Shown piece after piece: positions 24,913 to 33,130 of a stretch of 64,000 bases of DNA (its first letter is position 1; every line of letters begins with the position of its first letter). Position numbers and translations under genes: made by a program. This stretch comes from Cenarchaeum symbiont of Oopsacas minuta (GTDB lineage: Archaea > Thermoproteota > Nitrososphaeria > Nitrososphaerales > Nitrosopumilaceae): assembly GCA_029948415.1 (NCBI GenBank), contig JAJIZT010000002.1, positions 82,335-146,334 on the forward strand, given 5' to 3'. The notes beneath the pieces are model-generated. The model was given only the letters and a program-made list of their open reading frames with translations, was not told the origin of the DNA and searched no databases.

Positions 24913-25590
24913 ATGATTATTCATGGTCCTTCGCTTACAATTGGAGCTACAGTGGCAGTAGCAATCATGTTGATCGCATTTATTGCATTAAATGACGCTG
25001 AAATGCCACTAAATTCTATAGATGTCCCACCTGCCAAAATTGATGTTGCCACGCTTGTGGAGAATGGCTCGCCACGTCTTGGAGATGAAAAAGCACCTGT
25101 AACGATAATTGAATTTGGAGACTATCAATGCTTTTTTTGTAACAAGTTTTATCACGATACTGAAAAAAGACTAATTTCAGAGTTTGTTGATACAGGCAAG
25201 GTATCCATAATATTCAAAGACTTTATAATAATTGGTCAAGATTCTGTCAACGCAGCCATAGGAGCAAGGTGTGCTACCGAGCAAGAGATGTTTTGGGAGT
25301 ATCATGATATATTATATGAAAATTGGGACGGAGAGAACACTGGGTGGGCATCTATGACGCATCTAAAAGAATTTGCGATAGATATAGGCCTAAATGAACA
25401 AGAATGGCTTGATTGTGTACAGTCTAATAGACATGTTAAATCATTAGATGCAAGTAATAATGATGCTATAGCAGTTGGACTTTCTGGAACTCCAGCGTTT
25501 TTTATAATTGGATCCGATAATAGTGTAGTTGCGTTAAGTGGAGCACAACCCTACGAGGTCTTTGAACGTATAATAAACGAGCAATTGTGA
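24913..25590 (+). CDS. Membrane-anchored DsbA-like thiol-disulfide oxidoreductase
   Basis: A 225-residue extracytoplasmic protein with an N-terminal membrane anchor (residues ~9-29, IGATVAVAIMLIAFIALND) and a thioredoxin-fold DSBA domain. The active site is FGDYQCFFCNKFYHD (CxxC, ~75), with the cis-Pro loop GLSGTPAFFIIG (~198). The DsbA helical insertion carries MFWEYHDILYENWDGENTGW. It probably forms or isomerises disulfides in secreted proteins. A paralogue at 41.2 kb has CEYC instead of CFFC; both share the YENWxGExTGW segment. Monocistronic, upstream of HMG-CoA synthase. Confidence 0.88.
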   Translation: MIIHGPSLTIGATVAVAIMLIAFIALNDAEMPLNSIDVPPAKIDVATLVENGSPRLGDEKAPVTIIEFGDYQCFFCNKFYHDTEKRLISEFVDTGKVSIIFKDFIIIGQDSVNAAIGARCATEQEMFWEYHDILYENWDGENTGWASMTHLKEFAIDIGLNEQEWLDCVQSNRHVKSLDASNNDAIAVGLSGTPAFFIIGSDNSVVALSGAQPYEVFERIINEQL

Positions 25591-25705
25591 AATATTGATC
25601 AATCCATATATTCAAAATTGATTTGGCATAAATTTTATGTGTTAATATAGCTGTACACGAATATGTGCAAATTTGATCGCATTGTAGTTAAATACACTAG
25701 TGATC

Positions 25706-25713
25706 TTTATAAA
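25706..25713 (+). promoter_or_regulatory. TATA box of HMG-CoA synthase
   Basis: TTTATAAA lies 24-31 nt upstream of ATG 25737, a textbook archaeal TATA box for a leaderless transcript. It decides in favour of ATG 25737 over the in-frame TTG at 25722, which is only 9 nt from the box. Confidence 0.6.
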
Positions 25714-25736
25714 CAAATTTTTTGACCCATGTATAC

Positions 25737-27131
25737 ATGATCGCAGGAATAGATGATATTTCAGTATACATACCAAGATTGTATTTTGACGCAAATGATT
25801 ATGCAGAGTTACGTGGTGTCGATGCCACAAAATTGCAAAAAGGACTTGGCGTATACAAGATGGCTATTGTGGACAGTAATCAAGATCCAGCATGTCTTGC
25901 TGCAAACGCATGTCTAAAAATAATGCAACAAAATCGTCTCTCTCCAGAAGACATAGGACGGTTGTACGTATCTACAGAATCTTCATTTGATGAATCAAAA
26001 GCCATGAACTCATATGTTGTTGGAATGTTGGAGCAGATATACGGACAGGGAACATTCGAGCACTGTGGTGGCATCGAGACAAAATTTGCATGTGTAAGTG
26101 GCTCTTATGCATTATATGATAATACAAACTGGATCAGAGCAGGTGAAGCAGAAGGAAAATATGCTCTAGTTGTGGTCTCAGATATTGCCAAATATGATCT
26201 AGGCTCTTCTGGTGAGATGACACAGGGAGCAGGCGCTGTGGCAATGTTGTTAAATGACAAACCACGTCTTCTTGCATTTGATCCAAAGGTTACTGCAACT
26301 TCGATAAAAGATGAGTATGATTTTTACCGTCCATTTGGAAAAGAGACTCCAATAGTTCACGGTCAGTATTCAAACATGTTGTACCTCATCCAAGTAAGAA
26401 AAGCATTAGAGACGTACAAGAAAAAGGTAAAATCTTATGGAATAATAGAAGTTGGAGATGATGAATCAATACTCGACTATATTGATTATTTGAATATGCA
26501 TCTGCCGTATTCAAACATGGGCAAAAAAGCACTTGCATATCTGATACGCCATGAATGGCGCACGCTTCCAAGGTGGAAGTCAATGCTAGATAAAATAGGC
26601 ATGACAGAGCCTATCCCAAAGGATCCACGCGGTACAATCGAATCTGTATTAGGGGATCAAGAATTTATGGAAAAAGACCACGAATTTCAAAAACGGTTTA
26701 CAAAGATACCAGAGTACGTGCAAGTATATGAATCAAAGATGGCAAGCTCGTTGCTTGCATCCTCGATGATTGGTAATCTGTACACGGCATCACTATACCT
26801 TAGTTTTAGAAGTACGTTAGAATTTGAATATCAAAAAGGAGTTGATCTTGAATCAAAGAGATTTGGATTTGGCTCGTACGGTTCTGGCAGCTCTGCAATG
26901 ATATTCTCTGGAGTAGTTCAGCCCGAATATAACAAAATTGTTTCACGTATGAACCTTGAAACCGATATGGGATCTCGTATGAGGCTTACTTTAGAACAGT
27001 ATGAACAAGTACACGGAAATAAACTCAGTATCAGCGAATCCATACTAGAACCAAAGAAAGAGTTTGTGCTAGCTCATGTAAAAACAAATCCCGAATCTCG
27101 TGGAGAACGCAGATACGTCTATAGAGAATAA
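25737..27131 (+). CDS. Hydroxymethylglutaryl-CoA synthase
   Basis: Condenses acetyl-CoA with acetoacetyl-CoA to HMG-CoA, the entry to mevalonate and archaeal isoprenoid lipids. In ~464 residues it shows GIDDISVYIPRLYFD at the start, the general base Glu in VSTESSFDESKAMNSY (~80), the nucleophilic Cys in IETKFACVSGSYALYD (~115), and a late FGSYGSGSSAMIFSGVV block. This longer form resembles eukaryotic and bacterial HMGS rather than the ~350-residue euryarchaeal form. Start ATG 25737 is chosen on the TATA spacing. No thiolase or DUF35 gene is adjacent; the nearest such pair is at 15.8-17.2 kb. Confidence 0.93.
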   Translation: MIAGIDDISVYIPRLYFDANDYAELRGVDATKLQKGLGVYKMAIVDSNQDPACLAANACLKIMQQNRLSPEDIGRLYVSTESSFDESKAMNSYVVGMLEQIYGQGTFEHCGGIETKFACVSGSYALYDNTNWIRAGEAEGKYALVVVSDIAKYDLGSSGEMTQGAGAVAMLLNDKPRLLAFDPKVTATSIKDEYDFYRPFGKETPIVHGQYSNMLYLIQVRKALETYKKKVKSYGIIEVGDDESILDYIDYLNMHLPYSNMGKKALAYLIRHEWRTLPRWKSMLDKIGMTEPIPKDPRGTIESVLGDQEFMEKDHEFQKRFTKIPEYVQVYESKMASSLLASSMIGNLYTASLYLSFRSTLEFEYQKGVDLESKRFGFGSYGSGSSAMIFSGVVQPEYNKIVSRMNLETDMGSRMRLTLEQYEQVHGNKLSISESILEPKKEFVLAHVKTNPESRGERRYVYRE

Positions 27132-27175
27132 AATTATGTTACAGATGCAATATTTATGAATAATTTTCACATAAA

Positions 27176-27871
27176 TTATGCTTTAATACCAATGGAATCA
27201 AGATTCAACGCATTTGAGATCATATCTAATGCAGTATTTTCATCAGTCAAATCTGTTTTTGGCACAATGCCCAATACTGGTGTATCTGTAATAGATACAA
27301 TATCTTTGGCCAAAAGATTTGGATCATAGCCAGCATCATCTATGCAATTTACAACAAATCCCATAATCGATATTTCTGCATTTTTGCACGCCATATGAGT
27401 AAGTATTGTATGATTTATTGCACCAATTTTGTTGTGCACTATGATCAAGACAGGTAAATTCATCTGTTTTATAAGATCAGTAACAAAATAATTCACGTGT
27501 ATTGGAGTCATCACACCACCGATGCCTTCTACGACCATCATCTCATGGGATTTGTCAAGTGCATCATATGCATCTAAAACCGTTCTGATATCAAACTGCA
27601 AATCGGATTTATGTGATGCAGTATACGGTGAAGCAGGAATTTTTGAAAAAACAGGATTTAATTTAAAATCAGATTCCACACATCCTGCAGCACGTGCAAG
27701 AATTTCCGTATCTGGTGAATTGTATTTCTCTGATGCATTGCCATCAAATGCAGCAAATGGTTTCATTATTCCTACATCTATGCCGGATTTTCTTGCAGCC
27801 TGAGCAATACATGCAGCAATTACGGTTTTGCCAACATTAGTATCAATTCCAGTAACAAATATTGATTGCAA
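27176..27871 (-). CDS. bioD: Dethiobiotin synthetase
   Basis: ATP-dependent enzyme that closes the ureido ring of dethiobiotin from 7,8-diaminopelargonate and CO2. The P-loop is FVTGIDTNVGKTVIAACIA (~5-23), the substrate Lys is in GIMKPFAAF (~37), and VVEGIGGVMTPI (~112) is the second conserved loop. 231 residues is normal. The start is a TTG (27871-27869). The biotin genes here are scattered: bioA lies 2 kb away on the other strand, and bioB and bioF are not in the window. Biotin is needed by the acetyl/propionyl-CoA carboxylase of the 3HP/4HB cycle. Confidence 0.93.
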   Translation of the reverse strand: MQSIFVTGIDTNVGKTVIAACIAQAARKSGIDVGIMKPFAAFDGNASEKYNSPDTEILARAAGCVESDFKLNPVFSKIPASPYTASHKSDLQFDIRTVLDAYDALDKSHEMMVVEGIGGVMTPIHVNYFVTDLIKQMNLPVLIIVHNKIGAINHTILTHMACKNAEISIMGFVVNCIDDAGYDPNLLAKDIVSITDTPVLGIVPKTDLTDENTALDMISNALNLDSIGIKA

Positions 27872-27925
27872 TATAATATGTTTTTAGCAGGTTGTTATTA
27901 ATCGTGTTGTAATTTAATTCAAATA

Positions 27926-28339
27926 TTATTTTATCACAAGTCGATAAGATGTGTTTATTGCGTTTTCAAGCTCTTCATTTGTTGCTAGATTTCCTAATAA
28001 TTTCACATAATATTCGGATTTAGAATCTAATGCTTTACGTATTCCAGAACAATACGAATCTAGTGCTTTTTTTATTAATGGTATATCATCTATTATTTTA
28101 TTTATGTGCAATGAAGGATCGTGTAAAAAAAGAGGAATAGTTTTTAGCAAAACGTCAATAGATGGAATAGTTTTCATAGATTCTTGTTGAAGAATTTGTA
28201 CAAACATTGCAGCGCTTTCTAATTCTGGTGACTTTGATATGGTACGCAATCTCAATCGATAGTGCTGCAAAGCTCTCAATATTAGTTCATATCCACCTTC
28301 ATCACGTATATACAATGCCACATCCATAGAACTGTTCAT
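27926..28339 (-). CDS. Uncharacterised helical protein upstream of bioD
   Basis: A 137-residue all-helical soluble protein of unknown family, beginning MNSSMDVALYIRDEGGYELI and containing QHYRLRLRTI, MKTIPSIDVLLKTIPLFLHD and NLATNEELENAINTSYRLV. No catalytic motif is evident. It is on the same strand as bioD with a 54-bp gap and might be co-transcribed with it; a link to biotin is only positional. Confidence 0.6.
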   Translation of the reverse strand: MNSSMDVALYIRDEGGYELILRALQHYRLRLRTISKSPELESAAMFVQILQQESMKTIPSIDVLLKTIPLFLHDPSLHINKIIDDIPLIKKALDSYCSGIRKALDSKSEYYVKLLGNLATNEELENAINTSYRLVIK

Positions 28340-29163
28340 GATCTTTGATCTTTTCTTTTCTTAATATATTTAATCAAACATGTAATGTTTACATGATAAT
28401 TACAAATTTTATCACGATAGACTTGTCACATCATACTCTACAATGAGATAAAAGCACATAGAGAATTAATGCTATCTGCTTGTGCATTTTTATATAAAAT
28501 ATTTTTCTGCAACTGCATTATATTTAGCTCAAATGGTATTTAAAATACACAGATCTAGATTTGGATGAATGGTCATGATAACGAATTTACCATTAGACCT
28601 TATGCACAATCAAATTTCAAATTGAAAATGTTAAATTTTTAGGCATGAATTACACCATCAATTTTGAAAATTAATTCATTATGCATCCGATCTATTGGTT
28701 ATATCGTTGCTAAAACATAAAGTTGTGATACAAAACAAGAATCCAGTCCAAATTTATGTATGACAAACTTTATGTGCAATTTATATCACATCATAACCAA
28801 ATAACAGATATAAAAATAAATAAAATATGGAATTATCTAGAATTTTATAGTGTCAGATCTAAAATGTATTATATTAATTGACATACATGTATGAAAATTA
28901 AAAACTCTAGACAATTTTGATTACTCTTGTTGTTTCTTTTTTTTATTTTTTTCTGCTTGTAATTTTGCTAGTTCTAATTCCAAATTAGTGTGTTTGAATT
29001 TCTTCATTTTACCTATTTTACATATTACGCTAGAAGTATAAAAACTACACTTGAGATCAGTCGATCATGTCAGAAATTGTCAAGTTTTGAAATCTTTTGC
29101 TCAAAATATACCATTTTAGCAATGACTATGTATGAACGTGATTTTAGAGAATTAACATTTATT
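28340..29163. other. Long AT-rich intergenic region with imperfect inverted repeat
   Basis: This 824-bp stretch is very AT-rich and mostly lacks coding signal. At 28695-28800 there is an imperfect long inverted repeat: outer arms TTGGTTAT / ATAACCAA and inner arms ACATAAAGTT (28715-28724) / AACTTTATGT (28766-28775), with TTGC/GCAA between. It could fold as an RNA hairpin or be a decayed small mobile element. A short lysine-rich ORF lies at 28921-29007 (separate entry). Confidence 0.4.
28921..29007 (-). CDS. Possible 28-residue lysine-rich peptide
   Basis: A short frame MKKFKHTNLELELAKLQAEK followed by NKKKKQQE and a stop. It looks like one charged helix with heptad leucines. In such AT-rich DNA, lysine-rich frames arise by chance, so it is listed only as a candidate. 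Confidence 0.25.
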   Translation of the reverse strand: MKKFKHTNLELELAKLQAEKNKKKKQQE

Positions 29164-29805
29164 CTACATCTTGGTGCCAGATATGAATAATGTTCCCATA
29201 GTTCGACGCCACATTAGATCATCGTTTGGACTACAGATACGTCTAGTTTTTACCTTAAACCCTGCATCTTTGAATATTTTTTTCCACTGATATCTAGACA
29301 ATAAGTGTAAATGAATTTTCATTGAATCTTGCCATCTAATTGTGTCATGATTCTCAGCATAATAGTCGGTACCACATAAAAACATCCCTCCAGGTTTCAA
29401 AATATGCCAAACTGCTTTTACGGCATCAGCTACAGATTTAGCATAGTACATAGATTCCATTGAAAACACATAATCAAATAGATCACCTTTGTATGATTCT
29501 ATATCAGTATGCATGTATGTCTCCTTTTTAGATGTGGACGTTGATCTTGCAAGTTTGATCATCTGTGGACTTTTATCTATGCCCACTGCAATGGCGCATT
29601 TTGGATTGTTTGCCATAGCACGTACGGTCCATCCATTACCACATCCAACATCAAGAAACGAGAATGAATCTAAAAAATTAACTGTATTCAAAAACCTAAT
29701 TGCTGTTTTAGAATGTTCATTTTCCATAGATTGATGTCGTCCATTAAGTGCCCATATATCAAAAAAATCATCGACGCGAGTATCTCGCTGTAAAGAATCC
29801 ATCAT
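29164..29805 (-). CDS. Class I SAM-dependent methyltransferase
   Basis: A 213-residue Rossmann-fold methyltransferase: motif I FLDVGCGNGWTVRAM (~49-63), motif II VGIDKSPQMIKLA (~75-87), motif IV region FDYVFSMESMYYAKS (~113) and HILKPGGMFLCGTDYY (post motif, ~137). The substrate is not evident. It is divergent from bioA with a 90-bp shared promoter region, and bioD lies nearby, so a BioC-like role (malonyl carrier methylation) is conceivable; but the C-terminal part does not let me confirm that, and ubiquinone/sterol-type methyltransferases look similar. Confidence 0.8.
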   Translation of the reverse strand: MMDSLQRDTRVDDFFDIWALNGRHQSMENEHSKTAIRFLNTVNFLDSFSFLDVGCGNGWTVRAMANNPKCAIAVGIDKSPQMIKLARSTSTSKKETYMHTDIESYKGDLFDYVFSMESMYYAKSVADAVKAVWHILKPGGMFLCGTDYYAENHDTIRWQDSMKIHLHLLSRYQWKKIFKDAGFKVKTRRICSPNDDLMWRRTMGTLFISGTKM

Positions 29806-29895
29806 GTTATATTTCCCATATTCTACCCATATGTGAACTAATAAACAATACGATCACATTTTAAATTTATTATGTGTATGTTGTAATAATTTCTT

Positions 29896-31224
29896 ATGGT
29901 AAAAAATAGCCATGTATGGCATCCAAATACACAAATGTCCGAATGGGGAAAATTTGATAAAATTACAAGCGCTAAAGGCATGTACCTCATTGATTCAAAT
30001 GGTAGAAGATATATCGATGGTGTGGCATCTATGTGGTGCAATGTATGGGGACATTCAAAAATAGAACTTGTATCCGCCATAAAATCACAGGCAGCAAAGC
30101 TACAACACTCGTCAATGTTTAATCTGACAAACGAACCTGTAGAACTATTAGCAAAAAATCTAATAGATCAATCACCAAATATGAAATATGTATTTTTTTC
30201 AGATAATGGATCTACATCTATGGAGATTGCAGCAAAGATGGCGATACAATATTGGTCAAACGTTGGAGAATCCAAAACAAAAATTGTATCATTAAAAAAT
30301 GGATATCATGGCGATACTTTTGGTTCAATGTCTTTAGGATATGTGCCAGATTTTTTCTCACCGTACAAAACAAAACTCTTTGATGTTACACGTGTACCAT
30401 CTCCAGATACTTATCGGACTGCAGGTTATGACGTTGAAGGAAATTTACAGATGTGTCTTGAGAAGACAGAACAAACAATCTCCAAAAATTCAGATTCCAT
30501 AGCCGCATTGGTAATGGAGAGTGGGGCACAGATGGCAGCTGGTGCTAGAATATATCCTTCAAAATTCCAGCATGAGATTTCCAAAATATGCACTCGTCAC
30601 AACATATTATTGGTATTAGATGAGGTTGCCACTGGTTTTGGTAGGCTTGGGCATATGGCAGAGTATACACATCAACAAAGCAGACCAGACATCGTATCAT
30701 ATGGCAAAATGATGACAGGGGGTTATTTAACGATGGGTGCCACATTATCATCCAAAAAAATCTATGAGAGTTTTCTTGGTAAATTTACAGAGCACAAACA
30801 TCTCTTTCATGGTCATACTTTTACAGGAAATCCTCTAGCTGCTGCCGTTGCATGTAAAAACATACAATTATACAAAAAAGAACATCTACTTGAAAAAGTA
30901 TCACGTATGTCTAAAATATTAAAGTCGTATACTGATGAGTTTTATAAAATCGATGCTGTGGGCGATGTAAGATCTTCTGGACTTTTAATGGGAATAGAAC
31001 TAGTCTCAGATAAAAGTAAAAAAACTCCAATATGTGCAAAAAATACGTCAATTAACAAAATTGTCTTTGAAGAAGGTAAAAAACATGGAATATATCTACG
31101 GACTCTAGGTAATGTAGTCATGCTTGTACCACCACTTGCAATTCCAAAAGAAGTGTTGGATGATCTTGTAATGAAGACTAGAGAGACGATACAGGCAGTT
31201 GTGCAAAAAATATCTACTGCATAA
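29896..31224 (+). CDS. bioA: Adenosylmethionine-8-amino-7-oxononanoate aminotransferase
   Basis: PLP-dependent class III aminotransferase making 7,8-diaminopelargonate for biotin. In 442 residues it starts VWHPNTQMSEWGKFDKI, with the BioA-typical HPxTQ/Mx-like start and YIDGVASMWCNVWGHSKIEL. The cofactor region is FFSDNGSTSMEIAAKMAIQYW (~95-115), the PLP Asp lies in LLVLDEVATGFGRLGHM (~235-250), and the Schiff-base Lys in IVSYGKMMTGGYLTMGAT (~275). HGHTFTGNPLAAAVA follows. A TTTTAAATTTA box ~27-37 nt upstream fits a leaderless start. Confidence 0.93.
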   Translation: MVKNSHVWHPNTQMSEWGKFDKITSAKGMYLIDSNGRRYIDGVASMWCNVWGHSKIELVSAIKSQAAKLQHSSMFNLTNEPVELLAKNLIDQSPNMKYVFFSDNGSTSMEIAAKMAIQYWSNVGESKTKIVSLKNGYHGDTFGSMSLGYVPDFFSPYKTKLFDVTRVPSPDTYRTAGYDVEGNLQMCLEKTEQTISKNSDSIAALVMESGAQMAAGARIYPSKFQHEISKICTRHNILLVLDEVATGFGRLGHMAEYTHQQSRPDIVSYGKMMTGGYLTMGATLSSKKIYESFLGKFTEHKHLFHGHTFTGNPLAAAVACKNIQLYKKEHLLEKVSRMSKILKSYTDEFYKIDAVGDVRSSGLLMGIELVSDKSKKTPICAKNTSINKIVFEEGKKHGIYLRTLGNVVMLVPPLAIPKEVLDDLVMKTRETIQAVVQKISTA

Positions 31225-31455
31225 ACATAAAACATTCTCAAGAGTATACTAGATTGTAGATAGGCACATTTTCCAACCTGCGTTTATTTCACAGTTGTGA
31301 TTAAATTACAAAAGAGCAAATTTTTCACGAGTATTATCTTTATGATATATCATAAAAGTTCAAAACCTGTTACCTATTGTTTTATATAATTATTGTTTTC
31401 AAATGAGATATTTATAAAGTCAAAAAGCACACATAGAATATCAATTGAGATTTAT

Positions 31456-31866
31456 TCAAGAAGATGTATGTTTTGGATTATTTTTTTGTATTGTATCTAG
31501 TTGTTTTTTTAGTTCGATGTTTTCTTTCTCTAGCATTTGGTTTTGAGAGTGTAATGATGCTAGTTTGTCCCCCCTAGCATATGCATGCTGATTTGGCAGA
31601 GATGGGCCACAACCTTTAGCATTCATCAAATCAGATGCTTTTTTGATAAACTCCTCTTTAAAACCACCAATTTTTGATGTTGCAATATCAAATGTGTGAT
31701 CAGTTGGATTGCGATAACTTGGGTTTAATGGGTTTATGATACTTGGTGGCAAACGTAAAAACTGTGGCATTATCTGGTTTATGCCCCACATTGTGCGCAT
31801 ATGCTCTAGATGATCAGTTTCCATGTGTTTTAGGTCTATTTGGGGGTATTTTTGCCTTATGCTCAT
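31456..31866 (-). CDS. Uncharacterised protein with C-terminal coiled coil
   Basis: A 136-residue protein I do not recognise. The N-terminal half has HMETDHLEHMRTMWGINQIM and a Pro-rich FLRLPPSIINPLNPSYRNP; residues ~100-130 form a coiled coil (ASLHSQNQMLEKENIELKKQ). The frame extends to ATG 31887, but a TATA box at 31887-31896 would then overlap the coding start; ATG 31866 lies at the correct leaderless spacing and is chosen. MITE copy B lies just upstream of that promoter. Confidence 0.6.
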   Translation of the reverse strand: MSIRQKYPQIDLKHMETDHLEHMRTMWGINQIMPQFLRLPPSIINPLNPSYRNPTDHTFDIATSKIGGFKEEFIKKASDLMNAKGCGPSLPNQHAYARGDKLASLHSQNQMLEKENIELKKQLDTIQKNNPKHTSS

Positions 31867-31886
31867 CAATAGGTACTTTTCACACA

Positions 31887-31896
31887 TATAAATAAA
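31887..31896 (-). promoter_or_regulatory. TATA box bordering MITE copy B
   Basis: Read on the minus strand, TTTATTTATA lies 21-30 nt upstream of ATG 31866. MITE copy B begins at 31911, only 15 bp further upstream, so the BRE and upstream control region of this gene are now element-derived or element-adjacent. Confidence 0.45.
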
Positions 31897-31910
31897 TGGT
31901 AAATGATCGA

Positions 31911-31991
31911 GTATGAGGTCAGCTACCCCGTATTTTTGTGCGTAAACGCAAAACTTTCTTGATAATTATAGGCATGGACGTGACCTCATAC
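31911..31991. mobile_element. MITE copy B (81 bp, IS66-type ends)
   Basis: Same element as copy A, in inverted orientation, with ends GTATGAGGTCAGCT and TGACCTCATAC and a perfect 8-bp target duplication ATGATCGA (31903-31910 and 31992-31999). Its 14-bp left end is identical to the terminal repeat of the IS66 element at 5303. It is about 88 percent identical to copy A by eye, with mostly transition differences. Confidence 0.9.
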
Positions 31992-32066
31992 ATGATCGAT
32001 CAGTAATGCTCAATTAGAGTTGATCGTCGATCCTTATAGGAAGGTGTTTTTTTGATCGCAAGTGGT

Positions 32067-32225
32067 ATGATTGAACAAAGTGGTATTGTGTTAAAACGTT
32101 GCATCCGATGTGGTCAACAGATACAGGATACAGACTTGCACAAGATTATCATGTATGTGGTAAAACAAGAGCTTACAGAACACCACTATGAACATGTAGA
32201 ATGCCCAGAAAAATTTACAGTCTAG
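32067..32225 (+). CDS. 52-residue zinc-ribbon-like microprotein
   Basis: Short frame MIEQSGIVLKRCIRCGQQIQ ... HHYEHVECPEKFTV with one CxxC and a later HVEC, possibly a zinc knuckle. ATG 32067 is used; TTG 32052 is an in-frame alternative. It ends 3 bp before the convergent stop of the cyclase gene. Similar in style to the other Cys-rich microproteins of this window. Confidence 0.5.
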   Translation: MIEQSGIVLKRCIRCGQQIQDTDLHKIIMYVVKQELTEHHYEHVECPEKFTV

Positions 32226-32228
32226 TCA

Positions 32229-32966
32229 TCAAGTTGGCTGATATTCATATACGCCATACATATCTCCTGTTACACGTGAATGATACCGCCAAACACTGCT
32301 AGAGAGTTCAATTGCTTTAAATTGAGATTGTTTTTCTAATTGCAATTTTTTATAGACATCATATCCTACAAGTATTTGGTTTGGTTTTGCTAGTGATTGT
32401 ATTTTTGCAGCAATGTTCATTGGAGGGCCGATAAGATCTATTGGGAAATTTCCGTCTTCAGATCCATACGATATTGTCACAACTTGTCCTGCATCTATGC
32501 CAATTTTTATTTTAAGATCTGGGTAATCGTATTGGTTCAATATTGGATTCATTCCTTGTGTTATGGTTTCAATCATGGTGATGGCACAGTTTAATGCATT
32601 ATTTGCACCATCTGCAGAATCAGTGTTGTTTGGAAAATAAGCCAAAACGGCATCTCCTACAAATTTGAGCACATATCCATTACGCATTTGTACCACATGT
32701 GCCATTTCATGAGCAAACGAACTGATTATGGTAACAAATTTTTCTTGTGATATTTCAAGAGACATCAATGTAGAGCCAACTAGATCCACATACATTATAT
32801 TCAGATCCAATCTTTGACTAACTCTAGATCCTAGATATTCTTCAGAATGATCTGCAGTGCCGTTATACTTGTATCCACTTTTAAGTGAAGACCATACACG
32901 TGTTTGTACATCTTGTAGCATATTCTTGTGTGCAGTGTTTTTTTCATCTTGTGTTGATTCAGTCAA
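32229..32966 (-). CDS. Class III adenylate/guanylate cyclase catalytic-domain protein
   Basis: A 245-residue soluble protein with a single class III nucleotidyl cyclase domain (~55-230). The metal-binding Asp residues are in IMYVDLVGST (~60) and LKFVGDAVLAYFP (~105); DLKIKIGIDAGQVV (~150) and LIGPPMNIAAKIQSLAKPNQIL (~185) complete the fold. No receptor, HAMP or membrane segment is present; the first ~50 residues (VQTRVWSSLKSGYKY) form a short helical leader. Whether it makes cAMP or cGMP cannot be read with confidence, and no cyclic-nucleotide effector is seen nearby. It may signal stress or nutrient state; that is inference. Confidence 0.88.
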   Translation of the reverse strand: MTESTQDEKNTAHKNMLQDVQTRVWSSLKSGYKYNGTADHSEEYLGSRVSQRLDLNIMYVDLVGSTLMSLEISQEKFVTIISSFAHEMAHVVQMRNGYVLKFVGDAVLAYFPNNTDSADGANNALNCAITMIETITQGMNPILNQYDYPDLKIKIGIDAGQVVTISYGSEDGNFPIDLIGPPMNIAAKIQSLAKPNQILVGYDVYKKLQLEKQSQFKAIELSSSVWRYHSRVTGDMYGVYEYQPT

Positions 32967-33130
32967 TGTATCAACTCCAATCTAAAATCTAATCCATATA
33001 CGAATTTCATTATGACAGATATACATAATGACATATTTAATAACGTACACGTGTCTATATCAACAAAATTTCCATATTTGATAAATTTCCAAGTCAAGGT
33101 TTAAAATAACGTAAAATATTTGTGTGCCAA

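Noticed and set aside
28990-29190. 66-codon plus-strand frame
   Set aside because: Its end overlaps the methyltransferase gene on the other strand, its composition is non-coding-like, and it lacks any motif.
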